The position numbers and the translations under genes were made by a program. The notes under the pieces were generated by a model. That model was given only the letters and a program-made list of their open reading frames with translations. It was not told the origin of the DNA and did no database searches. From NCBI GenBank assembly GCA_036675025.1, contig JAKFFN010000224.1, positions 1 to 33,687 of the forward strand: a stretch of DNA of 33,687 nt. Direction: 5' to 3'. This document shows, piece after piece, positions 23,424 through 32,445 of this stretch (positions within the stretch are counted from its first letter, which is position 1; the number at the start of each line of letters is the position of its first letter). Source of the stretch: JAKFFN01 sp036675025. GTDB taxonomy: Bacteria > Sumerlaeota > Sumerlaeia > Sumerlaeales > Sumerlaeaceae.

Positions 23424-26057
23424 ATGATCTCCATAATTCGTTCGACAGCTAATACTTTGCACACCTATCCCCGGTATCTAAAGCATATCGCAGCAGGCTG
23501 GATTATCACGGTTACCTTTCTGACTGCAGTTAATCCGGATGCTTACGCCCAGCCGGGAAGTTCGGTAGATGTTCCCGTCATAGCCGGAGAATCCCCTGAC
23601 TACCTGGTCAAGGCCGTCTCTGCAGATGACTTTCGCGAACGTCCAGACTCTGAAAAGCTGGAATCAAAACCATACTCGGAAAGCAGTATGGGTCGGGCCA
23701 AATCAACGGGACCTGTCTATCACCAGCCCGCAGGAGCTTTAACCGGTAAATCCGTTTTTGCCATGGCCGGGCATGGTTGGACCTATGATTCCGAAGAAAT
23801 GTATTATTACACCCAGCGCGGCCTCTCCCACGGCATGGTAGAAGACATGGGCAATGCTGACCAGATGCACATTTTTGCCCACATGCTATTGAACTCCGGG
23901 GCAAACGTATTTCCGTTGAGGCCCGTTGACTACCAGCCGCAAGAGCGCGTAATTGATAATACAATGTCGCAGGTGGAACTGTATGGTGACTGGCGCTCAG
24001 GTACCTCTGACCGGTTCTATGGTTCCGCGTCTGACGAAGTGCCGTATGCCGTCACCTCTGCCAGCCTTCAAGAGACAGCTGTTGCTCGCTACCGACCGTA
24101 CATCCCGGAATCTGGATACTATCCGGTTTATGTATGGGCGCGTGATGGAAATGACCGGTCAAACCAGCTTTACCGGGTTGTGTATTCAGGCGGCGTTGCT
24201 GAGATGAAGGTAAACTGGCGGAGAGCGGGCAAGACATGGGCATGGCTGGGCACCTATTATTTTGACCAGGGCACAACGGGTTACCTGGAAGTTTCCAACA
24301 AAGTTGCGGATCCTTATGAAGCGTATTATGGCCATGTAGTGATCGCCGATGCCGTCCGGTTTGGCAACGGCTATGGAGATGTACCGCGGCCTGGAGGTAT
24401 CTCAGGCTACTCCCGCGAGGATGAAGGCGACAGCTATTGGATAGAAAGAGCGCTTGGAGTTAACGCGGACCGGCGCCTTTTTGATGTAGGACGCGACGGC
24501 AGCTCAACGGTTTCGGCACCGCCAAAAGCTGCGGCTTACGCCAATCGCGAGAATGAAGGTTCGTTTCTCGATCGAATTCTTATCAGCTTTCACTCCAACG
24601 CCAGTTCCGGCAAAGCCCGCGGGGCTGTTGCATTGTATAATTCCAGTGCGCTTCAGCGGCCCACTTACCAGGAAAGCCTGGCTGAGATCATCGGTCGGGA
24701 ACTCAACACGCAGATGACGAAGGAAGAACCTCCCGCAGCAGAAGATTGGGCACCCCGCGAGCGGCACACCTACGCAGGCATTAACTTTGGCGAACTACGC
24801 CGTGACTATCTGCAGAACGAGATGTCTGCCACGATCGTAGAAACAGCGTTTCATGATAACCCGGCGGACGTTTCTTTTTTGCTCGATCCCATTGCCCGCA
24901 TGCAGATGGCGCAGGCTACACTTCGCGGAGTATTGCGGTGGTATGCAGAAGTGGCTTACCCTAACAGTGCTTTTGTTTTGCCGCCAGCCCGTCCTGTTGC
25001 CATCGCCGCCACACAAACTGAAGAGGGCAAGATCCAAATAAAATGGAAGCCAGGCAACGTCGGGGAATATGATGGCGGTTCGGCACAGCAAGTGCGCGTT
25101 TACCGCTCCACCAACGGCTTTGGTTTCGACGGCGGAATTCCCTTCGATGCGACCACAGAATCTATTGCGGTGGATCCTGCGACAACAACGGGTGTTACGT
25201 TTCTTAAGGTTACCGCGACGAATTCCGCAGGAGAGTCGTTTCCGTCTCAGGTAATAGCGGTTGGCATCAACAAAACGCCTGCGGGAAAAAGCAAGAAGGC
25301 GACGTCCCTCCTGGTTCCAGTTACTACTGTACTTGATCGAACCACGAATTTGCCCTATTACCTGGGCGGACAGCCGGGGGGCCCCTACAAAGAAAGTGCT
25401 TACACTGAGCGGGTAAGGCCGGTTTATAATTTGCTCTTTCCATCCGGAGCCGCGGAGGCACTTGCTCTGAGTGCTGCCAGTGAGGCATTTAATGGAGCCG
25501 ATACTGCTGCCTTGGATGCTGATTTGTTGGATCTGTCCGGGTACCAACGCCTTTTTGTTGCCGCGGAGACGCAAAATCCGGCCACTCCCCTGCTTTCCAC
25601 TGATTTGCTTTCCAGTCTAAGAAGCCACATAAATTCCGATGGCAAACTTTACCTCGCCGGCTCTGGAGTTATAGATAATCTTGTAAATAGCGGTGGCAGG
25701 CACCGGGCATTTGTACGCGAAGTTGCCGGAGTGACCGATGAGACTACGGCTCCTGTAAAATCAGAATTAAGCAGCCTGGACAACCGATTTTACAGCACGA
25801 CAGCTTCATTAGCTCTTGCCGGAAACTCCCGTCATTTTGCTGAAACAGCTGAGGTTACCCCTGCGGTATTCAAATCTCGGAGTGGGCGAAGTATTCCGCT
25901 TCTCACCTATGCTCCGGCTGGCCAGGGAGCTGCCGCAATCCTTACAAGGCCTTCCTCTTCTGAAGGTGAGGTCGTGGTTTTAGGCTTTTCACTGTCTTTG
26001 CTAAAGGATGCTGACGCACGTAGCAGCCTGATGGCCGCAATATTAAAACAAATATAG
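23424..26057 (+). CDS. Modular N-acetylmuramoyl-L-alanine amidase with inserted golvesin-like domain
   Basis: The 877-residue exported protein has a signal sequence (about 20-42, DAYA-QP). A zinc amidase (Amidase_3) is split in two: the zinc ligands His117 (AGHGW) and Glu140 (MVEDM) come first, then His390 (SFHSNAS) and the catalytic Glu473 (VETAFHDNP). The roughly 130-residue insert between them (about 185-315, YRPYIPESGYYPVYVWA ... HVVIADAVRFG) matches the golvesin/Xly cell-wall-binding type domain. A fibronectin-III-like domain (about 521-617) and an unrecognised C-terminal domain (about 630-877) follow. It should cleave peptide stems from peptidoglycan in the periplasm. An AAGAGAG site precedes the ATG. 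Confidence 0.88.
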   Translation: MISIIRSTANTLHTYPRYLKHIAAGWIITVTFLTAVNPDAYAQPGSSVDVPVIAGESPDYLVKAVSADDFRERPDSEKLESKPYSESSMGRAKSTGPVYHQPAGALTGKSVFAMAGHGWTYDSEEMYYYTQRGLSHGMVEDMGNADQMHIFAHMLLNSGANVFPLRPVDYQPQERVIDNTMSQVELYGDWRSGTSDRFYGSASDEVPYAVTSASLQETAVARYRPYIPESGYYPVYVWARDGNDRSNQLYRVVYSGGVAEMKVNWRRAGKTWAWLGTYYFDQGTTGYLEVSNKVADPYEAYYGHVVIADAVRFGNGYGDVPRPGGISGYSREDEGDSYWIERALGVNADRRLFDVGRDGSSTVSAPPKAAAYANRENEGSFLDRILISFHSNASSGKARGAVALYNSSALQRPTYQESLAEIIGRELNTQMTKEEPPAAEDWAPRERHTYAGINFGELRRDYLQNEMSATIVETAFHDNPADVSFLLDPIARMQMAQATLRGVLRWYAEVAYPNSAFVLPPARPVAIAATQTEEGKIQIKWKPGNVGEYDGGSAQQVRVYRSTNGFGFDGGIPFDATTESIAVDPATTTGVTFLKVTATNSAGESFPSQVIAVGINKTPAGKSKKATSLLVPVTTVLDRTTNLPYYLGGQPGGPYKESAYTERVRPVYNLLFPSGAAEALALSAASEAFNGADTAALDADLLDLSGYQRLFVAAETQNPATPLLSTDLLSSLRSHINSDGKLYLAGSGVIDNLVNSGGRHRAFVREVAGVTDETTAPVKSELSSLDNRFYSTTASLALAGNSRHFAETAEVTPAVFKSRSGRSIPLLTYAPAGQGAAAILTRPSSSEGEVVVLGFSLSLLKDADARSSLMAAILKQI

Positions 26058-26200
26058 CGGCTATGCCGGGCAAGATTATCCTTGTTAGTGCAGATTTTAG
26101 GATGAGGTGTGTACCCACTATAACGAATAAGCGCATGTTATGGTTAAAGGCGTTGGCCCCGCTTGCACGTGTAGTAGGTATAAGTAGTCAGGAGAATTTA

Positions 26201-26410
26201 ATGGGCTTTCGTGACCTCCGTGGGTCATTGGCGCAGTTTAACTTGCATCCGATTGATCCGGAAGCTGAAAAACAGGCGCGCATTGAACGCTTTCTCTCAG
26301 AGAGCGTAAAGATGACCGGCCTTGATGAAGAAGATCTGGCTATTACATTCGCAGAGACAGTTGAAGAATATACAGTTGTCTATGACAAGTTCGAGGTTCA
26401 TCGACGGTAG
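26201..26410 (+). CDS. Hypothetical 69-residue protein
   Basis: I do not recognise this protein. The ATG at 26201 has a clear CAGGAG site eight bases upstream; an upstream in-frame ATG (26063) would add 46 residues with no ribosome-binding site. The product is charged and mostly helical, beginning GFRDLRGSL, with a central acidic LDEEDLAITFAETVEEYTVV and a basic end (VHRR). No signal peptide, membrane segment or cysteine is present, so it is probably cytoplasmic. It lies 143 bases after the amidase gene and 70 bases before the ligase-like gene, in the same direction. Confidence 0.6.
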   Translation: MGFRDLRGSLAQFNLHPIDPEAEKQARIERFLSESVKMTGLDEEDLAITFAETVEEYTVVYDKFEVHRR

Positions 26411-26480
26411 CCGAATTTCCGGCGAAGCGTATTCGCCTGTTGACTGAATCTACAGCCTATGGCTCTGGTCTCGGGCGCAA

Positions 26481-27947
26481 ATGAACTTGTCCTTTAATTC
26501 CAATAGCCCAAGTCAGTCTGGCCTGCAACGAAAGTTGTTGTGGCTGCTGATTCTCGCCACTTTGTGGGCCGTCACTCTTCTGATTATCCCGAGGGTGTCA
26601 ACTCAGCGCCCTGCTATCGACTCAAAACTGCTTACATTGCGGGTTATGCTGTGTGCAATATCCCTGGCGGTAATGTTTGGGTGGAAGGCCTTTCAGGCCG
26701 CGCGGTGGCGTTTTCCAGATACAGTTTATCTGTGCCTTTTCGGGGCTTTTTCAGCGGCCACTGTCTTCAGTTCAAATGTCATGTACTCACTGGCAGAGAG
26801 TTGGCAGTTCGGCGGGCTGCTGCTCCTGAGTTGGGTTATCTTCCGCTTCTCGCCCTCACCTGCGGAATGCAAAGGCCTGCTGTGGACTGTCGGCGCTCTC
26901 GGCCTCATTGCCAGCCTGTATGGCTTTCTCACCTACATAGGCGCTGACATCTTGCGCCCGCTGTATCCATTCGACTTTGAGGAGAATCAGGCCGGTGGCC
27001 GCAACTACATTCACTCGTTCTTTGGCAACCCCGAATACTTCGGAGGATTTGCTGCGCCTACCGCGGTTGTGCTGTGGGGCCTGGCCTTTCAACCGCCGCT
27101 AAAACTGCGCTGGCGCATGCTGTTTGCTGCCGCCACCGCGTTTGTCCTCCTGATCTTAGGGCTTAGTGGCAGCCGGGGTGCCTTTCTGGGATTTCTCGCA
27201 GGCGCCACTATTGTCTTTATCGGGCAGGTCTCATTCCTGGCGCCACACATGAAAAAGGCTGCCTGGTTGATGCTGGGTTCGGGCGTGCTGGCACTTGGAA
27301 TTGCAGTCACAATTCTGTCGGTTCCAAATCCACTGAACCCGCGCGACATGCGCCTGGCAAGCCGCTTTACCGATCTGGTAAATACCCAGACCGCATCCGT
27401 GCGAGAACGTGCGTTGTTTTATACATCAACCGCGGCCGCGATTCCGGCCAACCCGATTTTCGGTTACGGGCCGGGAACCTACCGGCTGGAGTTTCTCAAT
27501 AACGTGAAGCGGTTGGTGGAACAGGATCCGCGAGCCGGCACAACAGCTATGCTCCAGGAACTTGACCGCCGACTGGCAGAGCATGCACACAATGACTACC
27601 TGGAAATCTGGTTTGAGCAAGGCACGTTCGGCCTGGGTTCTTTTCTGCTGCTCATTGCGTACGGAAGTGTGTGCTTTGTTTGCCGGCGCGTCGGAATTGG
27701 TTGGCGAACTACCACTTCGCATGATGCTAACGTGACGGTTGGCCATTACGTCACTACGTTTGCTGCCGTTGTCACTATCTGTATCAACGCGCTCACCAGC
27801 TTCCCGATGCACATGCCTGCCCGTGCCAGTCTCCTGTGGGTGCTTATCGGTGCATTTTTTGCCATGGACAAGCAGTTAAGTGAAGCCCCCGTCTCAGGGG
27901 CGGGTATTACCACGGATAACCTATCACGTACGAAAGATGAGAACTGA
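26481..27947 (+). CDS. O-antigen ligase / polysaccharide polymerase family membrane protein
   Basis: The 488-residue product has about ten to twelve membrane segments. GSRGAFLGFLAG, FGYGPGTYRLEF and, in the large periplasmic loop, HAHNDYLEIWFEQGTFGLG (about 368-386) are the signatures of the WaaL/Wzy_C family, with the histidine of the H-N-D motif placed as in known ligases. Such enzymes join lipid-linked glycans to lipid A core or polymerise repeats, but some members glycosylate proteins. No other glycan gene adjoins it. The next gene starts two bases after its stop, so the two are probably translated from one mRNA. There is no strong ribosome-binding site. Confidence 0.85.
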   Translation: MNLSFNSNSPSQSGLQRKLLWLLILATLWAVTLLIIPRVSTQRPAIDSKLLTLRVMLCAISLAVMFGWKAFQAARWRFPDTVYLCLFGAFSAATVFSSNVMYSLAESWQFGGLLLLSWVIFRFSPSPAECKGLLWTVGALGLIASLYGFLTYIGADILRPLYPFDFEENQAGGRNYIHSFFGNPEYFGGFAAPTAVVLWGLAFQPPLKLRWRMLFAAATAFVLLILGLSGSRGAFLGFLAGATIVFIGQVSFLAPHMKKAAWLMLGSGVLALGIAVTILSVPNPLNPRDMRLASRFTDLVNTQTASVRERALFYTSTAAAIPANPIFGYGPGTYRLEFLNNVKRLVEQDPRAGTTAMLQELDRRLAEHAHNDYLEIWFEQGTFGLGSFLLLIAYGSVCFVCRRVGIGWRTTTSHDANVTVGHYVTTFAAVVTICINALTSFPMHMPARASLLWVLIGAFFAMDKQLSEAPVSGAGITTDNLSRTKDEN

Positions 27948-27949
27948 AC

Positions 27950-29053
27950 ATGTCATCCCGCTTTTTACAAGGCCGCAAGATCAGCCCCGAACCTATTGTG
28001 GCAGGAATGAGTGTCGCAGATCTCATTGATAACAACATGCAGGCCTATAACGGCGCGCGTCTCCGCGAGGCCGCAATGCTTTATACTCAAAAATGCCTGA
28101 AGCCAGACGTTACGGTAGGCGTGACGCTCACTGGCGCCCTTACCCCTGCGGGACTCGGTATTTCAGCCCTGATTCCCCTAATGCAGGCCGGCTTTATCGA
28201 CTGGATTATCAGCACCGGCGCAAATCTTTACCACGACACCCATTTCGGGATTGGACTGGACCTCAGACAGGGCAGCCCGAGCATTAGTGATGTAGTCTTG
28301 CGCGAAGAGAATGTGGTGCGCATTTATGACATCTTCTTTGACTATGACGTCCTACTAAAAACAGACGAATTCTTCCGCAAGGTTTTTGACGGACCCGAGT
28401 TCCAGAAGCCGATGGGTTCTGCAGAATTTCATTATCTTTGCGGAAAATACGTAGCAGAGCGGGAAAAAGCGCTCGGACAGGAAAAGCGGTCGATTCTTTC
28501 CGTCGCTTACGAACTCGGAATTCCGATCTACACCTCCTCCCCCGGCGATAGCTCAATCGGAATGAACATGGCTGCAAAGCAGCTTAGTGGCAGCAAACTT
28601 ACCATCGATCCACTCATTGACGTAAACGAGACAGCAGCTATTGTTCTTGGAGCAAAACGTGGCGGTGGTGAGAGCGCCATCTGTATCTTTGGCGGCGGCT
28701 CCCCAAAGAACTTCGCGTTGCAGACCGAACCTCAAATCCAGGAGGTACTCGGTATTGAAGAGAAAGGCCATGACTACTTTCTTCAGGTTACTGACGCACG
28801 CCCCGATACCGGCGGCCTGAGTGGCGCAACGCCGAGTGAAGCCGTCAGTTGGGGCAAAGTTGATCCCGATAAGTTACCTGATGCCGTAGTGTGCTATGCT
28901 GACAGTACAATCATTCTCCCACTGCTTACCGCTTATGCATTAACGCGCGTAGAACCTCGCAAGCAGAAGCGTCTGTATGACCGGCGAGACGAGCTGATGG
29001 GTCTACTGAAGAGTGAGTATGAAAAAGCCCAGGCAGGTGGCGAAGAAATATAG
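27950..29053 (+). CDS. Deoxyhypusine-synthase-like protein
   Basis: The 367-residue product is homologous to deoxyhypusine synthase. TLTGALTPAGLG (59-70), IISTGANLYHDTHF (86-99), SIGMN-type and GGGSPKNFALQTEP (248-261) blocks build the NAD/spermidine site. The catalytic lysine is conserved in EAVSWGK (Lys303). Deoxyhypusine synthase moves an aminobutyl group from spermidine to eIF5A, which bacteria lack. Bacterial homologues may instead make homospermidine or act on another acceptor; which holds here cannot be read from sequence. It starts two bases after the ligase-like gene and has normal length. No polyamine-synthesis gene is in the window. Confidence 0.9.
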   Translation: MSSRFLQGRKISPEPIVAGMSVADLIDNNMQAYNGARLREAAMLYTQKCLKPDVTVGVTLTGALTPAGLGISALIPLMQAGFIDWIISTGANLYHDTHFGIGLDLRQGSPSISDVVLREENVVRIYDIFFDYDVLLKTDEFFRKVFDGPEFQKPMGSAEFHYLCGKYVAEREKALGQEKRSILSVAYELGIPIYTSSPGDSSIGMNMAAKQLSGSKLTIDPLIDVNETAAIVLGAKRGGGESAICIFGGGSPKNFALQTEPQIQEVLGIEEKGHDYFLQVTDARPDTGGLSGATPSEAVSWGKVDPDKLPDAVVCYADSTIILPLLTAYALTRVEPRKQKRLYDRRDELMGLLKSEYEKAQAGGEEI

Positions 29054-29078
29054 CCCGGTACGGGGAGAGTTGTGAGGA

Positions 29079-29762
29079 CTACTCCCCCACCCGCGGCTTT
29101 TGCGAGTCACCGGATAGAGTTTCTTTCGGTCCCAGGAAATACGGATCACGGCCAACTAACACATCAAGCCACGCAAGGAGCCTTGCCAGCACCTCTCGCT
29201 TGGCTGCAGTTCTGAGGCCGCGGTGTGGATCATGCCGGGCAGCAACGCCGATAGCATCTACACCGAGCCTTTCTGCGATGTACAGCGAACGCGGCAGGTG
29301 GAAACGCTGCGAGACGATAATCATTTCATCCAGGTCCCACAGTTCCTTTGCCCTGTAGATACTGTCGTACGTACGGAATCCCGCGAAATCCCTGACGACG
29401 TCATCTGAAGGAATCCCGGCCTCTATTGCGTATTTACGCATAGCGGTAACTTCATTGTACTTCTCGGTTCGATTGTCACCGCTCATTAGTAGTTTATCAA
29501 CAGTGCCATTATGGTAAAGTTGAATTGCTGCATCCACGCGGTCGCGCAGCAACGGAGACAGCTGGCCGCTCTTGTACACTCGCGCCCCAAGCACCAGCGC
29601 AACCTTCTTCGGTGGCACATCCTGGTCGAGCGTATAAATCTTATTATTTCCGGCGGCCAGCACCCGTGCGTGTATCAGCCACATCGCCACCCCAATAACA
29701 ACCACAAGGCCGAAGATTACGGCGACAGAAATAAGTATCATTTTCTTGCGAGGCAGCGCCAT
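29079..29762 (-). CDS. SanA/YdcF-like DUF218 membrane protein
   Basis: The 227-residue product has one N-terminal membrane segment (about 8-28) and a DUF218 domain. The domain starts KVALVLGARVYKSGQLSPLLRDRV, with LLMSGDN, TYDSIYRAKELW and IIVSQRFHLPRSLYIAERLG following. SanA in E. coli influences envelope permeability and vancomycin exclusion at high temperature; the biochemical activity is not settled. Its ATG overlaps the pdxJ stop (TGATG), so it is translationally coupled as the last gene of the cluster. Confidence 0.85.
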   Translation of the reverse strand: MALPRKKMILISVAVIFGLVVVIGVAMWLIHARVLAAGNNKIYTLDQDVPPKKVALVLGARVYKSGQLSPLLRDRVDAAIQLYHNGTVDKLLMSGDNRTEKYNEVTAMRKYAIEAGIPSDDVVRDFAGFRTYDSIYRAKELWDLDEMIIVSQRFHLPRSLYIAERLGVDAIGVAARHDPHRGLRTAAKREVLARLLAWLDVLVGRDPYFLGPKETLSGDSQKPRVGE

Positions 29763-30535
29763 CAGGCGGAAAAATGCTGAAGTATCTGTTCTGCAGTGTA
29801 CCGTGAGGCCAGTTGCTCACCTTCGCGTATGGCGTCAACCATTTCCCTGGTAGCCCGCTCAAATCCCACAAGCACCGCATGCGACACAATGCTGTGTCCG
29901 ATGTGAAGTTCGCGCAGGCCCTTAATTGCAGCGATAGGCTTTACGTTGCGAAGATTTAAACCGTGGCCGGCGTTAAGCTTCTGGTCGTTCATCGTAGCGT
30001 GAAGCGCAGCCGCTTCGATACGTTCCAGTTCGGCCAGGCGCTCCTGGTCCGTAATTGCATTGGCGTAGGCGCCCGTATGCAATTCAATTACGTCTGCACC
30101 AGTCTCACGAGCAGCATCTAATTGAGCACGGTCCGGATCTATGAAAAGGCTTACCAGCATACCCGACTGCTTCATGCGGCGCGTTGCGTCCTTCACGCGC
30201 TGCAGGTTTCCTGCCACGTCCAGCCCGCCCTCTGTAGTAATTTCCTGCCGGTTTTCCGGCACTAGCATAACCATGTGCGGCGCGAACTGTTCCGCAAGCT
30301 CGAGCATCTCTTCCGTACAAGCTATCTCCAGGTTCAGGCGTGTCTTTACCGACTGCTTCAGCCTTGCGACATCCTGATCCTGGATATGGCGACGATCCTC
30401 GCGCAGGTGGCACGTAATGCCCGAGGCACCAGCAAGTTCTGCCAGCAGCGCAGCATGAACCGGATCCGGCTCTGATATGCAGCGTGCTTGTCTTACGGTG
30501 GCCACATGGTCAATGTTAACGCAAAGCTTTGGCAT
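29762..30535 (-). CDS. pdxJ: Pyridoxine 5'-phosphate synthase
   Basis: The 257-residue TIM-barrel enzyme condenses 3-amino-2-oxopropyl phosphate with deoxyxylulose 5-phosphate, forming vitamin B6 by the DXP-dependent route. The N-terminal LCVNIDHVATVRQAR, the GITCHLREDRRHIQD segment, ELHTGAYAN, NAGHGLN and LHIGHSIVSHA blocks carry the phosphate-binding and catalytic residues and are intact. It follows cdaR by twelve bases and overlaps the sanA-like gene by one. Placement next to cdaA-cdaR is seen in several bacterial groups and is probably not functionally meaningful. Confidence 0.96.
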   Translation of the reverse strand: MPKLCVNIDHVATVRQARCISEPDPVHAALLAELAGASGITCHLREDRRHIQDQDVARLKQSVKTRLNLEIACTEEMLELAEQFAPHMVMLVPENRQEITTEGGLDVAGNLQRVKDATRRMKQSGMLVSLFIDPDRAQLDAARETGADVIELHTGAYANAITDQERLAELERIEAAALHATMNDQKLNAGHGLNLRNVKPIAAIKGLRELHIGHSIVSHAVLVGFERATREMVDAIREGEQLASRYTAEQILQHFSA

Positions 30536-30547
30536 TAGCTGTAGCTA

Positions 30548-31624
30548 TTAAACTCCCTCAGTTGACGTTGTCTCCGCATCTGCGGGGGCTGTCTTGTCTA
30601 TGCTAAGATACCGGACCTGCAATACTGCAGGTTTGATACTGCGGATCGTTACTCTGTTTCGGATTTCATCCGGAACGGACGACGCAAAGTGAATCTCAAG
30701 AGGAACCTCCCGCGGCGGGCCTGGTACCTCTTCCGGCGGTCTGACCAGGCTCACACGGAATGACTCAGGCGTTAGCTGAGTGAGCAAGCTTTGTGGACCA
30801 AACACAGTTACTGACGCTGCCTTAACATCGTACTGCATCTCAACCGTATCCGGCGCAAGAGCCTGGAAGCTCAGTGGAATGTTACTGATTTCGCGAAGCG
30901 TCTGCACCTCATGGATTTCCAGGTTCACTTCTGCGATGGCGCTCTTTCGCTGGACCATGTCCACACCAACGGGAAGCTGAATCTCTACTGATTCAAGCGC
31001 GCTCTCAGTTCTCCCGGCCACAGAAACCGGCGCTGTTTTCAGCATTACCCGGCTGGTCATCTCGTCACGGGGCAGGGCCCTCAGTTTATCTTCGTCGCCA
31101 ATCAGGTAGACGTCCCTTGGTATCACCTTCACAGGCTGTGATAGTTGATATCCTTCAGGCAGCCTGTCCAGACCGACAATCTCTGGGGTGACTATGGCAG
31201 GGACTGCGTCATAGCGCATTTTGATTTCTACTGTATTGCCGTGCGACCCGATTTTTGCGAGATCTACGCGGGCAGACGGAATATTAGCTACAAAATGTTC
31301 GTCGCTCAGGCCAAGCGTTACGGTTTTCCAGCTTACGCCCATGTTTTCCTGCATGTTACTACCGTCGACTACAAAACGGAAATTCTCACTACTGATGTAC
31401 GAGCTGGCTGCTCTTCCATATCGCACGACGACGGATATATGCTCCGGGATAACCTGTACCTCTACCTGGTCTCCTACAGACGTCACCTGCACTGGAACTA
31501 TAAGCTGTGACTCCCTCGTTTCGCCTGCCTTGGCAACCATCCACACGATGATAGCAAGGCCGAAAGCGATTCCGCCCAGCTTAAGCTGTTCTTTAAGCTT
31601 ATGTTTGTTAATCTTCTTCTTCAA
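30548..31624 (-). CDS. cdaR: YbbR-domain regulator of diadenylate cyclase
   Basis: The 358-residue product has a basic N-terminus, one membrane segment (about 16-30) and then extracytoplasmic beta-rich YbbR repeats (e.g. VVRYGRAASSYI, YQLSQPVKVIPRDVYLIGDEDKL, SVTVFGPQSLL). In Firmicutes CdaR binds and modulates the diadenylate cyclase CdaA. It begins at a TTG that overlaps the end of cdaA by 17 bases, so coupled translation is likely. No downstream in-frame ATG precedes the membrane segment. The tail (AETTSTEGV) is unremarkable. Confidence 0.85.
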   Translation of the reverse strand: MKKKINKHKLKEQLKLGGIAFGLAIIVWMVAKAGETRESQLIVPVQVTSVGDQVEVQVIPEHISVVVRYGRAASSYISSENFRFVVDGSNMQENMGVSWKTVTLGLSDEHFVANIPSARVDLAKIGSHGNTVEIKMRYDAVPAIVTPEIVGLDRLPEGYQLSQPVKVIPRDVYLIGDEDKLRALPRDEMTSRVMLKTAPVSVAGRTESALESVEIQLPVGVDMVQRKSAIAEVNLEIHEVQTLREISNIPLSFQALAPDTVEMQYDVKAASVTVFGPQSLLTQLTPESFRVSLVRPPEEVPGPPREVPLEIHFASSVPDEIRNRVTIRSIKPAVLQVRYLSIDKTAPADAETTSTEGV

Positions 31625-32387
31625 TATCCATCAACTCTTGCATGGCTTCTTTTAGTGACTCGGGAGTGTGGTGCCGCTCAAACTGGGCATCTACGGCAAG
31701 GGAAATTACGCCCGTTTCCTCACTAACGACAATCACAACCGCATCAGTTTGCTGACTGAGACCAATTGCTGCCCTGTGCCTCATTCCTAATTCCGTATCA
31801 GGGAGAGGACTTTCAGACAAAGGCAACATACAACCAGCTGCCGATATGCGGTCACCGCGAATTACCACAGCACCATCGTGAAGGGGGCTGTAGTTTTTAA
31901 AGATACATGTCAGCAACTCTTTACTGATTACGGCATCTAGAGCCGTGCCTGTTTCCATGTGGCTCTTCAGGGAATCAAGCCGCTCGATGCAGATAATTGC
32001 GCCTTCTTTCAGGCGGCTCAGTTGCTTTACAGCTTTCACAACTTCGTCCATTGGCATGCCATTACGACTGAAGCGCCGCACCAGCGACCGGCGGCTGATA
32101 TCGAGGATAGCCTTTCGGAACTCGTTTTGAAATATAATTAAAACAGCGAGCGCAATGACCAGCCAAAACCGCTCAAACAGCGTACTGGTAGCGATCAGGC
32201 CAACCCAGCGAGCAACGGCATACAAGAGGAAACTAAATACTATTACGCCGACCACGCCGCGGGTGGCCGAACTGGACCGCGTTTGCTTCAACAGGTAAAG
32301 CAGGACATAAAACAACAGGGCAATGATCGCGATATCCACGACATCTGCCCACGTGATAATCTGTAAAAGGACCCACGGATTGGTCAC
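31608..32387 (-). CDS. cdaA: Membrane diadenylate cyclase (c-di-AMP synthesis)
   Basis: The 259-residue product has three N-terminal membrane segments (about 13-33, 44-62, 72-88) and a cytoplasmic DAC domain that joins two ATP into c-di-AMP. The catalytic DGA (171-173) in LHDGAVVIRG and RHR (203-205) in GMRHRAAIGLS are intact. Start is GTG with GGAG eight bases upstream. c-di-AMP in other bacteria controls potassium and osmolyte transport; the antiporter gene directly upstream in the same direction fits that theme. Confidence 0.96.
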   Translation of the reverse strand: MTNPWVLLQIITWADVVDIAIIALLFYVLLYLLKQTRSSSATRGVVGVIVFSFLLYAVARWVGLIATSTLFERFWLVIALAVLIIFQNEFRKAILDISRRSLVRRFSRNGMPMDEVVKAVKQLSRLKEGAIICIERLDSLKSHMETGTALDAVISKELLTCIFKNYSPLHDGAVVIRGDRISAAGCMLPLSESPLPDTELGMRHRAAIGLSQQTDAVVIVVSEETGVISLAVDAQFERHHTPESLKEAMQELMDIEEED

Positions 32388-32445
32388 TTAAACTCCTGCC
32401 TTTGCCTTAACATATACTCTTTTGCCTTACACCCAATAGCCGCTG

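Noticed and set aside
24795..25574. 259-codon open frame on the minus strand
   Set aside because: It lies wholly antisense inside the amidase gene, has low-complexity unlikely composition (Arg/Cys/Ser-rich) and no ribosome-binding site.
26063..26200. Longer start for the 69-residue protein
   Set aside because: No Shine-Dalgarno sequence upstream, whereas the ATG at 26201 follows CAGGAG at good spacing.
29062..29087. GGGGAG/CTCCCC inverted repeat between the DHS-like and sanA-like genes
   Set aside because: Only six pairs with a 14-base loop and no T-run; too weak to call a terminator.
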